Assembly (NCBI GenBank): GCA_019279435.1
Contig: JAAALK010000080.1
Location: 94,276,553-94,340,552 of the forward strand
Length of the DNA: 64,000 bases
Reading direction: 5' to 3'
Source of the DNA: Zizania palustris
Lineage: Eukaryota; Streptophyta; Magnoliopsida; Poales; Poaceae
Shown: one piece after another, positions 51,735 through 62,560 of the stretch
How positions within the stretch are numbered: position 1 is the stretch's first letter
Layout of the letters: every line of letters starts with the position of its first letter
Position numbers and translations under genes: made by a program
Notes under the pieces: model-generated
Seen by the model: only the letters and a program-made list of their open reading frames with translations
Database searches by the model: none
Told to the model about the DNA's origin: nothing

Positions 51735-53888
51735 ATGCCTCCTAAGCGGAGTGCACCTCGCAATCCCACTCGGAGGTCCTCTCGGATCTCCGGAGAGATA
51801 CCCTTCGACACAGTTGAAGTCGGAGGGTCTTCGACTATCCCTCCACCTCAAACTCCGCAAGGGGCTTCTATCCCTCGAGGATACGAAACCTCTCCACCAA
51901 CCCCTTCTACACTCCGACCGCCCGGAGCCACTCTACCCCCATCCATTCCAATTCGAACTGATCATACCAGTTCTCAAGACCCGGAAGGTCCTTCCGGAGG
52001 AGATGAAGATAGGCTTGGAGACATGGCCATTCAAATGGCCAATCTTCAAGCTGAGGTAGCAAGGTGGCGACAAGAGGCTGCGAACAGGCTTCGCCCTCAA
52101 GCCACCCCGGCTATCCCCGAAGTACACGAAGACGACGATCTTGATTATCCCGAAGCCCCGGAGAACGCCTCTTACGACGATGAATCTCCATTGCATCCTG
52201 AGCTTCAGAAGATTCGCTTCAATCCGAAGTTTAAAACTTCGAAGCTCTGCAAGTATGCTGGAGACGAAGATCCCAGTGAGTTTGTGCGTTCTTATGCCCT
52301 AGCGATTGAGGCTAGCGGCGGAGACAGAGAGACTATGGCGAAGTGCTTCCCGTTAGCTCTTCAAGGAGTGGCGTTGCGATGGTTCTGGTCTTTAAAGCCA
52401 GGGTCAATCATTTCTTGGTCACAGTTAAAGAGGAAGTTCATAAGTAACTTTCAGGGCACCTTCGTGCCCCCCATGTCGACAGGAAGCCTTTTCCAAGTGA
52501 AACAGCTCCCCGGAGAAACATTGAGGCAGTACTTCAAGCGCTTCGCTCACACGAAGTCGCAAATTCGGGGGCTGTCCACATCTTCGGTGGTTGATGCGGC
52601 TCGGGAAGGCGTCAGTCATAAAGGCCTTCTAGATAAATTGCATCGGAAGAGCATCACCACAGTATCACAGTTGATGTCGTACTTCGAGGAGTACTCGAAG
52701 TCAGAAGAAGGTTGGCTTCGGAGGACTACTGCTACTTCGACAGTGTTGACAGAAGTTAAAGCAGAGGTGAAGACTTCGGCTCAGCCACAAGAACCAGTCC
52801 CCGAAGTGCAACATGATAGAAGAAGAGGGCAAAAGCACCCTCGCTCTGAGGTCTTAAACATTGCACCCCCGCAGAAGTTTGCACCAAGAGCTCCACAGTC
52901 TGCAGGGAACAAGTCCAGCGGCTGGAGGCCGCCAGGGAAAACGGCTGGCGAGGGCCAGACCCTTTTTTGCTGTATTCATGGAGAGAATCGAAGCCATGCA
53001 ACTGATACTTGCAAGGCTATTATTACCCTTCGAGGAGAATACTTGGAGAGAACTTCGGGTCGAGGTAGTACCGACCGAAGTCCAGCAGCAGCAGTGCGCT
53101 CGGAGCCGGTCCAGGCTGTGGCGCGGATAGAAAATTTAGATGCTGCAAGGCATCCTCCGGTGGCCAATGTTATGCCACCTCCGAAGCAAGAAGAAGGGCA
53201 AGATAGAGGGAAGAGAGTAGTTCTCCCTATCTCCGGAGGAGGTACCCTCGGAAGCATGTCCAAGAGACAGCGAAGAGAGTACGTTCGAGAAGTAGGCCAC
53301 ATTGGGACTTCGTCATCTGCAGCTGCAATGCCGGAGTGGTCTCATGTTCCAATATCTTTTTCTGCGGAGGATGCAGCTGGCATCAAGTTCCCGCACGCAG
53401 ATCTGTTGGTTATCACTGCTGATATTGCAGGGACTGAAGTCCGAAGGGTGCTAATTGACGGAGGTAGCTCGGCAGATATCATATTTGTACAAGCCTTTGA
53501 TCAGTTATGCATTTCCCGGAAGCATCTCCTCCCAGCGGCTCGTCCTCTGCAAGGCTTTGCAGGACCTCCGCTAGATGCGCTTGGCCAGTTAGGCCTGGAA
53601 GTAACCTTCGGAGAAGGTTTACTAGCCCGAACTGAGGAAGTTATCTTTGATGTGGTAGATGCCCCGTATGCTTATAATGTTATCTTCGGCCGAGGCATGT
53701 TGAATCAGTTCGGAGCAGTGGCGCATCACAATTACTTGTGCATGAAGATGCCCACGCAGTTAGGAGTTCTGACAATCTTCGGAGATCAAGCCATAGCCCG
53801 GAGAGCAGAATATGGTCATGGTCCTCCCCTTGATCCGAGGCAAGTAAACAATGTCCAAGAGCTGAAAACGTGCAAGCGGACATTTTAG
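51735..53888 (+). CDS. Gypsy-C gag-protease polyprotein (717 aa, intact)
   Basis: The ATG (MPPKRSAPRNPTRRSSRISG) lies 63 nt after the LTR and is the same start as in Gypsy-B. Residues about 170-330 are the Retrotrans_gag capsid domain (DPSEFVRSYALAIEASGGDR, ALRWFWSLKPGS, STGSLFQVKQLPGETLRQYF). Zinc ligands C-x2-H-x5-H-x4-C occur at about 415-430 (CIHGENRSHATDTC). From about 550 is the retropepsin-like protease with LIDGGSSADIIF, the DGG form of the active site, ending after YNVIFGRGMLNQFG. The last residues are out of frame past the deletion junction. It is the only undamaged gag here. Gag self-assembly and cis packaging could let this element be mobilised. Confidence 0.93.
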   Translation: MPPKRSAPRNPTRRSSRISGEIPFDTVEVGGSSTIPPPQTPQGASIPRGYETSPPTPSTLRPPGATLPPSIPIRTDHTSSQDPEGPSGGDEDRLGDMAIQMANLQAEVARWRQEAANRLRPQATPAIPEVHEDDDLDYPEAPENASYDDESPLHPELQKIRFNPKFKTSKLCKYAGDEDPSEFVRSYALAIEASGGDRETMAKCFPLALQGVALRWFWSLKPGSIISWSQLKRKFISNFQGTFVPPMSTGSLFQVKQLPGETLRQYFKRFAHTKSQIRGLSTSSVVDAAREGVSHKGLLDKLHRKSITTVSQLMSYFEEYSKSEEGWLRRTTATSTVLTEVKAEVKTSAQPQEPVPEVQHDRRRGQKHPRSEVLNIAPPQKFAPRAPQSAGNKSSGWRPPGKTAGEGQTLFCCIHGENRSHATDTCKAIITLRGEYLERTSGRGSTDRSPAAAVRSEPVQAVARIENLDAARHPPVANVMPPPKQEEGQDRGKRVVLPISGGGTLGSMSKRQRREYVREVGHIGTSSSAAAMPEWSHVPISFSAEDAAGIKFPHADLLVITADIAGTEVRRVLIDGGSSADIIFVQAFDQLCISRKHLLPAARPLQGFAGPPLDALGQLGLEVTFGEGLLARTEEVIFDVVDAPYAYNVIFGRGMLNQFGAVAHHNYLCMKMPTQLGVLTIFGDQAIARRAEYGHGPPLDPRQVNNVQELKTCKRTF

Positions 53889-54400
53889 CGAAGGCTGCTG
53901 CCCGAGCTGTGGATGTGCCTGACGAAGCTTTCTATGAGGAGCTCAATATACCTTCGGTGCCACAAGTTGCTTCTGCAGAGATTCTCTGCATTCCTAGTGC
54001 AGATTGGAAAGATTCAATCATAGAACTCTTGCAAGGAGGAACAAATTTGCCCGAAGAGCCCCAATTGTCAAGATTAAAGCTCAGAGCAAGAAACTATCAG
54101 CTAATCAACGGTATATTATACAAGGCCGGAGTATGTTCCCCTCTACTCCGATGTATATCTCAAGCCGAAGGCCAAGAAATTCTTCGAGAAATTCACGAAG
54201 ACCTTTGTGGAAGCCATTTAGCCCCTAGAGCTCTGGCAGGAAAAACACTTCGCCAGGGGCTTTACTGGCCCACAATAACAGCTGATGCGGAGAGCTTGGT
54301 CCGCACTTGTCAAGGATGCCAATGGATGGGTCGACGGAGTCATCGCCCACCAACAGTTCTTCAAGTCATTGCTCCGGTATGGCCTATGGCCAGATGGGAA
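53866..54400 (+). pseudogene. Gypsy-C RNase H tail and integrase zinc finger, after deletion
   Basis: In frame 53870: NVQADILAKAAARAVDVPDE (the last motif of the second RNase H), then GILYKAGVCSPLLRCISQ, an HHCC finger (IHEDLCGSHLAPRALAG...CQGCQWMG) and VIAPVWPMARW. Here it jumps over the MDLIGPF segment that Gypsy-B has. Everything between protease and this tail (RT and both RNase H cores) is missing. Confidence 0.9.
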
Positions 54401-55087
54401 ATTCTTCTGGAAAAACATTATTTGCCGGTTCGGAGTGCCTAGATATCTCACAGTTGATAATGGAACACAGTTCGAAGTGAAACCCTTCAGGAAGTTTTGC
54501 GAAGACCCAGGCATTCAACCATGTTTTGCTGCAGTAAGACATCCTCAGTCGAATGGAGCCGTTGAGCGAGCCAATGGAAATATTTTATCAGGGCTAAATC
54601 GAAGAATAGTAGGACTATCAAAGGGACTGTGGACCGAAGAACTTCCGAAGATTTTGTGGTCCATTCGGACTACACAAACAAGGTCCACAGGTTTTACTCC
54701 GTTCAGACTGCTATTCGGAGATGAAGCTATGACTCCAACGGAGCTCAAAGGAGGATCATTTCGCAGCACCGAACCATACATCGAAGAAGAAAGACAAGCT
54801 TCGTTAGATTTGTCAGAAGAGACAAGGCTTCGAGCTGTAGCTAATTTTCAAAATATCATCAGCAGACGAAGACTTGGTATGACCCGAAGGTTAAGCTTAG
54901 CAAGTTAAGGCCGGGTCATCTTGTTCTACGAAGCGTTATAGCACCAGGGAAGTTAGGCAATAAATGGGAAGGTCCATATCTAATCGTCCGCTCGGGGCGC
55001 CCTGGTTCATTTAAATTAGCTAATTTAGAAGGTGAAGAGTTAGCACATACTTGGCATGCGGAGCACCTAAAGCGATACTTCGCATAA
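54400..55087 (+). pseudogene. Gypsy-C integrase core (C-terminal part)
   Basis: FFWKNIICRFGVPRYLTVDN (second Asp), HPQSNGAVERANG (Glu), LSKGLWTEELPKILWSIRTT, FTPFRLLFGDEAMTPTELKG. After a frameshift near 54860 comes WYDPKVKLSKLRPGHLVLRS to HTWHAEHLKRYFA, stop TAA at 55085-55087. The first catalytic Asp is deleted, so there is no integrase activity. An AATAAA at 55125-55130 could end the sense transcript before the antisense gene. Confidence 0.9.
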
Positions 55088-55310
55088 GGGCTCCTTGTAA
55101 TTCGCTTGTAATCACCTCTAAATTAATAAAACATACACCAGTGGTTTGCCCTTCCCCTTGACACTCCTAGTTTCCCGAGCGGACGCGCTGGGACGGAAGT
55201 CGATCGAGAGGGAAGTGTCATCAAGCTGGCTGTATTTCCGGACTTCGTACCCATAAAGTCGAAGCCTCCGGCGTGGTGGCTGAAATCCATCCGGAGCCCA
55301 AGCTAACACC

Positions 55311-55660
55311 TTGTAGGCATCCGTAAAAGAGCCAATACCACATTCTACGGAGTCCAAGCTTCGGCTGGTAGATTTCCGTAAAAAGAGCCGAAGGTGGCCA
55401 AAATCTGCGGAGTCCAAGCTGCAGCTTGTCAGACTTCCGTAAAAAGAGCCGAAGGTGGCCAAATTCTGCGAAGTCCAAGCTCCGGCTGGTAGACTTCTGC
55501 AAAAAAGAGCCCAAGTGGCCAAATTCTGCGAAGTCCAAGCTCCGGCTGGTAGACTTCTGCAAAAAAAAAAAAAAAAAAAAAATAGCCGAAGGTGGCTACA
55601 ATTTCTGCGAAATCCAAGCTCCGGCTGGTAGATTTCTGCAAGAAACAGCCGAAGGTGGCT
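55311..55660. repeat. 60-61-bp tandem array in Gypsy-C between pol and antisense gene
   Basis: Five or six units starting AGTCCAAGCT at 55351, 55411, 55472, 55532 and (AATCC) 55611, each with GGCTGGTAGACTTCTGC and a GCCGAAGGTGGC motif. One unit carries a run of 22 A (55561-55582) where neighbours have 5-6. The unit differs from the 36-bp repeat at the same place in Gypsy-A. Confidence 0.9.
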
Positions 55661-56032
55661 AAAGCGAAACAGCATTTAAGCCATGAGCTTCGAATGCCTG
55701 TTCTTATAAGTCCAAAGTGACAAATTTTTTAAGACACTAAAGTGTCATCGAAGTTATCTTAATTGATTTCCTTCGCAGAATTTACAAAGGTACCAAGTTA
55801 CCATTCTTCTGACTACAAATAGTCGAAGACATCTCATAAAGATTTCAAAAGATCTTTAAAAATGACAGAGGGGCTCCGAACCCCCAAAAAAATTGTACTC
55901 CGAAGTTTTTCTTTGCACATAACCATCTTCGAATATAGTTCGAAGTTGCTTATACCCAAAGAGGGGCTAGTAAATATGGAGACAATTTTAAATCGGCATT
56001 CATTATCAAAACAAATGTATTTACAAATTACA
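55661..56032. other. 3' flank of the Gypsy-C antisense gene
   Basis: About 370 bp without coding signal between the tandem array and the antisense-gene stop. It is A/T-rich on the minus strand, as a 3' untranslated region would be, with several TTCGAAG sites. I see no clear AATAAA. Confidence 0.4.
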
Positions 56033-59000
56033 TCATGAAAAATTGGTATCTATACCAAGAAGGAATCGGAGACCTCTTCGGTCCCGAGAGCTAGGGGTGG
56101 AACGACTAGTTCCAACATCGGAAGTTCTAAGAACTTTACGTTTAACTCTCTTCCTCCCCTTCGAAGCTCTAAAATCCTTCTGCTCTTGTTGAAGTTCGGC
56201 CCAAGTTCGAAGCCGCTCGGGGCTTCTCTCCCAGCTTCTAAGATCTTCAGATCTTTTATTTTGGGCTTCACCTTCGTCTTCGGACCAATTAGTGTCTTCA
56301 GAAGACGAGGTGTTTGCGTCGCTCTTTTTATCTTCCTCTTTAATATAAGACAATATGTCTTTGATTATTTCGGGCGCAATAACGCCGGAGTCATCTCGAG
56401 GGATGAGAAATCGAGGACGCTTATAACTCTTTAGAAGTTCGAAGGTGTTCCACAGTGAGCGAAGTTCGCTGTTAAGCTCTAACACTTCGATATCTTCCAT
56501 AAGAGGCAAAGCCTAAAAATATGACAAACAAGATTTTCATTGATAAATATTTACAAGCATCAGCTTTACATAATCAAAAAATCCTAAATAATCCTAAACC
56601 TGCGGGTTCGGAGGAGGCTGACTGCTCGAAGCTTGGCTCCGAACTTGCTTTTGGCGTTGGCCTTCGTCAATCCAAGCCTTGATCGCAGATCGACCTTCGG
56701 CTCTCCACGAAGTCTGGAAGGCTCGCCAAGCAGTAGCTATACCTTCGGAAGGTTTTAGAAGTCGGTCGTCGTCGAAGATGATAGAACCCTCTGCGCTCGG
56801 AGTGATTGTTCGGCCCAAATCCTCGTAGTAGCGAAGTATTCCAAGGGCAGACACTTGTCCGGAGAGTTCTCCATAACGTATGCCTGCCGTCTTCATTTGC
56901 TTCGCTGCTCCTTGAATTCTTTTAGCCGGCGCAGTAGAGTTACATTGTCATCCGAAGGTAGTGATCCAGTAGTACCGAAGTACTCCAAGACACTTAACAT
57001 CTGTTCGATGACCTCCGAAGCCACCTTCTCAGACTTAACCTTTTCTTCGATAAGTACATCCTTGGCCGAAGTCGTTTCAGCTAAAACTCCGGAGATTCTA
57101 GCGTTCTCCGTAGTCAAAGCATTCTTTTGAGTTCGGAGTTGGCCAGCCTCTTCTTGCAGCCTTACGAGTGCGGAGTCCTTCGCAGCATCCTCCGTCCGCA
57201 GTCTTTCAATCTCCGCTCGAAGCACAATTCTTTCTGCTTCGAGCTCTTTCTTTGCAGCCTCCAAGCTTTGCCTAGCCCTTCGCTCTGCTAAAATTACATT
57301 GTCCATTTGAGCTACTCGACCTTCGGAGAAGTTAAAATTTCTTTGAAGAGTTTCGTTCTCTTCCCGAAGTTGAGCAATTTCGTTTTCGTTCGACAAAGCT
57401 GCAGCGCGGGCTAAGACTGCTTGCTAAAAAAGAAGAAAAACTGGAATAAGAAATTATTCATATATAATTTATTATTCGGTTCGAAGATGCTTTATACCTG
57501 ATAAGCTGCTCTTTCCACAGCAAGGTTAAGCTCCGAACCCTTCACTCTGCTTAAACGGGCTACCAGTTCTGTTTCCCCGACTTGGCGACTGGCTTCACCC
57601 AAAGGTTTAACCAAAGTCCCAAGTCCGGTTTTCTCCTCCAAAAAAGGAGTTATGAGAGGAAGCAGTTTTGAAGCTTTCTGGTCAGCCCTGCTTAGCGAAG
57701 GTCCGGAGGTTTCTTCCGAGGCCCTTGGAACTTCAGAAGATGGCCCCCCCTCAGTCGATTCACTTTCGTCCGTTGACTCAGATGAAGTCGATCCTTGAGC
57801 TGGGAGGGGCTCGATGTATCTTTTTCCTCTTCCAGGCCCCGGTAGAGCAACTCCCGGTTGCGGCCCCGAAGTTGTTGAAGGTCTTAGAGTTGTATCTTCG
57901 AGGGATACTTCGACAACAGGAGGCTCTGAAAAACCAAAAACATTACACATTGTATAATTTTGCAAAAATTGATAAGAATTAAGCAAAATTTACCTTCGAT
58001 ATTCTCTGGAATATCGAGCACCGGGCTGATCGGAGGATCATAAGTGTAGTCCTCATCCGAATCGGCCGTTAAATTTTGAACTACAGGAGCCTCGTCCTGA
58101 AGAGCCCTCGTTACTTCTTCGAGAATCGAAGCCATAGTGACTTCGACTCCCCCTTCATCCACTGAAACTCCGGCCTGAGTTGTGTCTTCCTGAACTACCG
58201 AAGTCATTGGTTGATCAACATTGTCTCCAGACTCCGGTATGTTCGCAGGCACTTCGGCCTCATTCACACCCATAGGGGCTTCGAATTGTTCTCCCTGGGT
58301 ATCCGGAGCTCTTACTTCTTCGATGTTGGTTTGAGGCTCCGGAATACCTGCATTGTCTTCAGTATGAATACTTCGTTGAGCCGCATCTTCGTCAATTAAT
58401 CTTACTAATAAAATACCTTCATCTTCTTTAGAGCTAGAAGCCGAAGCTTTTGAGCTTGAAGGTGCGAGGTTTTTCGGCTTCCGAGCCACCTTCTTCGTCG
58501 GAGTCTTTGCGGAGCTGGAAGCTCCGGCTTCAGCTACTCTTTTCTTGGGGCCTTTCTCCTGAGGCACCCAATCCATCAGAGGGGGTGGAGTCAACTCCAG
58601 CATTCCCCATACTCTGTTAAAACGCTCCCAACTTCCGACTAATTTGATTCGCCATTCTTTTTCTGACGGAGTTGGAGCACCCAAAATCTTCTCCGAAGCC
58701 CTTACAATTTGCTCTGTAGTAATAGGGGCTGAAGAAGCTAAAAAATAATTCAAGTTAACCTTTCTTCGAAGTAAATATGTACAATGCATGTTGGTTTCGA
58801 AGTTACCTGCAGGGCTCGAAGTATAGTTTATCTTGCGAAGACCGCCTTCCGAGTCATCTTCGAAGGTAATAGGCCAGTTGGCCATCAACGGAGGAATTTG
58901 AAGTCCGATGAACTCTTCCGCCAAGTCTCGCATACTGAGTCTTCGGCTAACTTTTTCAAGTAAGTTTAGACGGGCTTCGAATTGGCCTTCGTCAGGACGC

Positions 59001-59752
59001 ACCAAAGCTTCTTTTCGGAACTGAATTTCTCTAAGAGGTCCGGCCAAAGGATTGCTTGCCCCGACTTCGGCATAGAACCATTTCAGCACCCAATCAGTAT
59101 ACCATCTAGCATTGATGGCCTTAGCAGGGAATCGCAGAGCGTATTCATCTCGAAGTCTAAAATTGATACTTCCGAAGGCAACCACTACTTTTTCACCTCC
59201 GGAGCCTACGAAGGTCTTCGGCTGACAAGTTGCTCTGTGCAATGCTGCAAAGATTTCAGCCCTCCCCTCACAACCTTCGGCTCTCAAAGCCCACTCGAAG
59301 ATAGCTAATCTAGCTACAGCATTCGGAGACAGCTGGGGGAGGGTTACATGAAACAAGTCGAGGACTTCAGCCAAGAAATCTACAGCGGGGAGGCCCAAGC
59401 CTGCTTCGAAAAAAGCTTCGAACACTACGACTTCTCCGAGTCTTGGTGATGGGATTGCTTCTTTCCCTGGTTTTCGAATCATAACTCCCGCACCTATATT
59501 TCCTCCTACTGCCATTGCCAGGGAATCTCTTTTGCAGGTTGAAGGTCCTAATCCAAAGGATTGGTCCAGATATTTGGTCGATGGAGGGCACAGACCTTGA
59601 TCATCGACGATTTGGGGATTTCTCCCCCCTGCCGCCATGGACATCGTCGCCTGCCTCGAGGGTGCCGCCGCCAATGTTGCCGCCGCTGCTGCTGCGGCTG
59701 CCTGCTGCCGAGCCAAGGTCGAAGGCGGCGCAGATCCTTTGGTCTTCACCAT
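56033..59752 (-). CDS. Gypsy-C antisense gene (aORF): putative gypsy-type transposon protein, 5 exons
   Basis: The ATG is at 59752 on the strand opposite gag. Exons: 59752-58807, 58737-57994, 57925-57498, 57423-56600, 56512-56033; introns of 69, 68, 74 and 87 nt are all GT-AG, and exons 1-3 keep phase (706 codons). Exon 1 has the Transposase_28-like domain (VVVFEAFFEAGLGLP, LPQLSPNAVARLAIFEWALR, FPAKAINARWYTDWV, LSMRDLAEEFIGLQIPP). Exon 2 has LVGSWERFNRVWG and a Lys/Ser then acidic stretch. Exon 4 is a coiled coil with Glu/Ala/Leu heptads. Exon 5 is acidic, then basic. One frame slip near 56896 in exon 4 is the only lesion. The biochemical role is unknown; a nuclear or RNA-associated accessory role is speculation. 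Neighbours: 3' LTR upstream, tandem array and pol downstream, convergent. Confidence 0.82.
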
Positions 59753-59899
59753 CGCGATTGCCGGATCAACTTGAGAGAATGGGAACTAGGGCTCAAGAAC
59801 TCGAAAGTTAGGGCTCAAGAACTCAAGAACTCAAGAACTCAAAAGGCTTTTGACTGGAGCGAGCGGTGAAAAGGTAATCGAGTAAGTTCCAGAGTTCTT

Positions 59900-59907
59900 T
59901 ATTTATA
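59900..59907 (-). promoter_or_regulatory. TATA box of the Gypsy-C antisense gene
   Basis: GGTTATAAATAAAG on the minus strand, about 150 bp upstream of the ATG at 59752 and about 330 bp inside the 3' LTR. It is the counterpart of the TTAAATA box in Gypsy-A. Confidence 0.6.
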
Positions 59908-60225
59908 ACCTAAAACTTTCCGTTTGTTACCGTTTGGGCTCTGCCCTTTCGCATTCCCGCCTGTTATTTTCCTCCGAAAATAACGCCTCATATAACTCCG
60001 TTAGAAACAGAAACTAACGGCTATATTTTCTAAGTCTAAAAAGACTTTCGAACTTCCTGAGTCAGTTCTAAGATAGTTCGAAAAGTAATTACTTTATGAC
60101 TGATTCGAAGTTCATATCTTCATGTATTTCGGAGATAAAACAAAAACAATAACCCCTATGATTGGTTATCTTTTCTTTCCGTATACTGCTCTCCTAACGT
60201 TACAGGCCGAACGGAGAAGCGTATT
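59908..60225 (-). other. Upstream region of the Gypsy-C antisense gene
   Basis: Noncoding 5' flank with TTCGAA sites and no other recognisable feature. Probable control region of the antisense gene. Confidence 0.4.
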
Positions 60226-60236
60226 CGAGGGGCTAC
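60226..60236 (+). promoter_or_regulatory. Gypsy-C polypurine-tract region
   Basis: CGAGGGGCTAC abuts the 3' LTR, as in Gypsy-A. It is short for a plant polypurine tract. Confidence 0.6.
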
Positions 60237-60731
60237 TGTTGGGGGAAAATATCTCATCTTCAGGGTTATTGCCAAAGCAGCATGAAGACAGCCAGCCAGT
60301 TCGAAGATTGTCCGAAGGCCATCTTCGAAGGTGCATGGAACCTGGTTCGAAGCCCGAAGGCAGGCATTGGTTCGAAGTATGTCTTCGAACCAAAGTCCTT
60401 CAGGATCTTTTCTGCCAGCTAAGATGGAAGACTTATCTTCTATCCTATTAGATTAGTCTTTTACCATTTTAGCCCTATTAAGGAAACCGAATAGTTTCCT
60501 TAATGTCGGTTGTAATAAAGGGGTAAATAGGTATTTTCCTTAATATTTAGGCCTATAAATACCCCCCATTTTACCCTGTAATGAGGACCGATTACAAGTG
60601 AATCAATACACACTTTCGAACTATTCTAAGTTATTATCCTTTCGGAGGCTTAGAACAGTTCACTTCGCAAACACTTCGTTTGTTAGTTTCTTTTCTACAG
60701 AAACCTGTTAGCGTAATCTTTTACGCCAACA
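60237..60731 (+). repeat. Gypsy-C 3' LTR (495 bp)
   Basis: Copy of 51177-51671 with a single C-to-A difference at 60533. Confidence 0.97.
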
Positions 60732-60736
60732 GTCAG
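60732..60736. repeat. Right TSD of Gypsy-C (gtcag)
   Basis: Same 5 bp as 51172-51176. After it the Copia-D integrase reads on from FVS. Confidence 0.97.
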
Positions 60737-61440
60737 CTTCTGTAGTGATCAGGGTCTTGACCATCAGTTTTCTGCTCCTTACACTCCCCCACAGAACGGC
60801 GTTGTGGAACGAAAGAACTGCACGCTAGTCGAGATGGCCAGGACGATGCTCGATGAGCACAGGACTCCTAGGTGTTTTTGGGCTGAAGCCATGAGCATGG
60901 CTTGCTATCTGGCCAACCGCATTTTTCTTAGAGCTTACCTAGGTAAGACTTCATATGAGTTGCGGTTTGGCAGACAGCCCAAGGTGAGCCACTTGCGAGC
61001 GTTTGGCTGCAAGTTCTTTGTGCTCAAGAAGGGAGGGCATTTCGACAAGTTTGAGTCTCGTTGCTGGGACGGAGTTTTTCTTGGCTACGCTTTACATTCT
61101 CGAGGTTTCCGTGTTTGGAACCTCGACTCCCAACAGCTTGTCGAGACTTGTGAGGTTTCTTTTGACGAATCCTTGCCTTCTTTAACTCCTTCTTTTTGAG
61201 CTTTCTGGCGATGATGAGCATGGAGAGTCCATCTTCGAGGAAGATGAGGATACTCTAGCTGCTGATGAGGGTGGGCCTTCTGCGCCTCCGGCATAGCCCA
61301 CACCTTCTGAGACTTCGACTAAGGATGAGGGCGGACCTCTGATCACTTCTTCCACTTCGATCGAGCCCCCTCAGTCGAGTCCAGAGGTGCCAGCTGCTGA
61401 TTTCGGTGAGGTGACTTCAGATCACCAAGGATCCTGAGCA
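60737..61440 (+). pseudogene. Copia-D integrase, C-terminal half
   Basis: It continues from the other side of Gypsy-C: SAPYTPPQNGVVERKNCTLV (catalytic Glu), FWAEAMSMACYLANRIFLRA, LRAFGCKFFVLKKGGHFDKF, WDGVFLGYALHSRGFRVWNL, then frame slips at about 61195 and an acidic linker to 61437. Confidence 0.88.
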
Positions 61441-62560
61441 GTTCAGCGTGATCACCCCTCAGAGCTCATCATTGGTGATTTGACCGAGAGAACTTTGCGT
61501 TCATCTGGTACCTCTCTTGCTGTGTTTGCTGAATCTGCTTTTGTTGCATCTTTTGAGCCCAGAGATGTTTCTCACGCTCTCTCTGATTCTAATTGGATTA
61601 ACGCTATGCAAGAAGAGCTTGAGAATTTTATCCGTAATCGGGTTTGGACACTAGTTGAGCCGCCACCAGGATGCAACCCCATAGGCACCAAGTGGGTGTT
61701 CAAGAACAAACAAGGTGAAGATGGGGTTGTGGTGCGCAACAAAGCTCGACTAGTTGCCCAGGGTTTTTGCTAGAAGGAAGGTATTGATTTTGAAGAAACT
61801 TTCACCCCTGTTGCCCGTCTTGAGTCCATTCGCATTCTTTTATCTTTTTGCTGTTTCAAAGGGTTTTAAGCTTTTTAAAATGGATGTCAAGAGTACTTTT
61901 CTGAACGGGTGTATATAGAGGAGGAAGTGTATGTTAGGCAGCCCCCCCGGTTTTGAGAAGCCTAAGTTTCCTCGACATGTTTTTAAGCTGCAAAAAGCTT
62001 TATATGGGTTGAAGCAAGCTCCCAGGGCTTGGTATGACCGGTTGAAGCAGTTTTTGTTGGGGAAGGGCTTTGTGATGGGTTTCGTGGATAAGACTCTCTT
62101 TTTGCTCATAGTTCCTTCAAATTTTTAAGTCGCTCAGATTTACGTGGACGATATTATCTTTGGCAGTACTACTAATGATCTTATGTCCAAGTTTTCTGAG
62201 CAGATGCATAGCGAGTTTGAGATGAGCCTCATGGGTGAGCTCAAGTACTTCTTAGGGCTCCAGATCAAGCAGACCAAGGACGACACTTTCATCCACCAGG
62301 GTAAGTATACTAGAGACATGTTGAAGAAGTTCGACTTTGGTGGAGAACTGAAGCCTCAGATATGACCCCAATGGGCACATCTGGAGGACTAGACAATGAC
62401 GAGAGCGGCGTCAAGGTCAATGAGACAGAGTTTCGAGGGATGATCGGTTCGCTGCTATACTTGACGACGACAAGACCGGATATACAGTTCGTCGTGGGAC
62501 TTTGCGCACGTTTCTAGTCTTCACCACGCGTGTCTCATTGACAGGCTGTCAAGCGCATCT
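61441..62560 (+). pseudogene. Copia-D reverse transcriptase
   Basis: SDSNWINAMQEELENFIRNR, IGTKWVFKNKQGEDGVVV, RLVAQGFC then TAG at 61771 (Gln in Copia-E), EGIDFEETFTPVARLESIRI. Frame slips near 61850 and 61945 come before FEKPKFPRHVFKLQKALYGL. IYVDDIIFGSTTNDLM keeps the YVDD box at about 62138-62149, then LKYFLGLQIKQTKDDTF. It is closer to functional than the RTs of Copia-E and Copia-1. Confidence 0.88.

Larger units (their letters stand above)
51177..60731 (+). mobile_element. Gypsy-C: young Tat-like Ty3/gypsy element lacking RT (non-autonomous)
   Basis: 9555 bp bounded by 495-bp LTRs (one mismatch: C at 51473, A at 60533) and TSD gtcag. Gag and protease are one intact open frame. Two internal deletions relative to Gypsy-B remove RT plus both RNase H cores (junction near 53865) and the first part of the integrase core (junction near 54398). 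A spliced antisense gene fills 56033-59752. The near-identical LTRs with missing RT imply recent movement using enzymes supplied in trans, unless the deletions happened after insertion. Confidence 0.96.
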
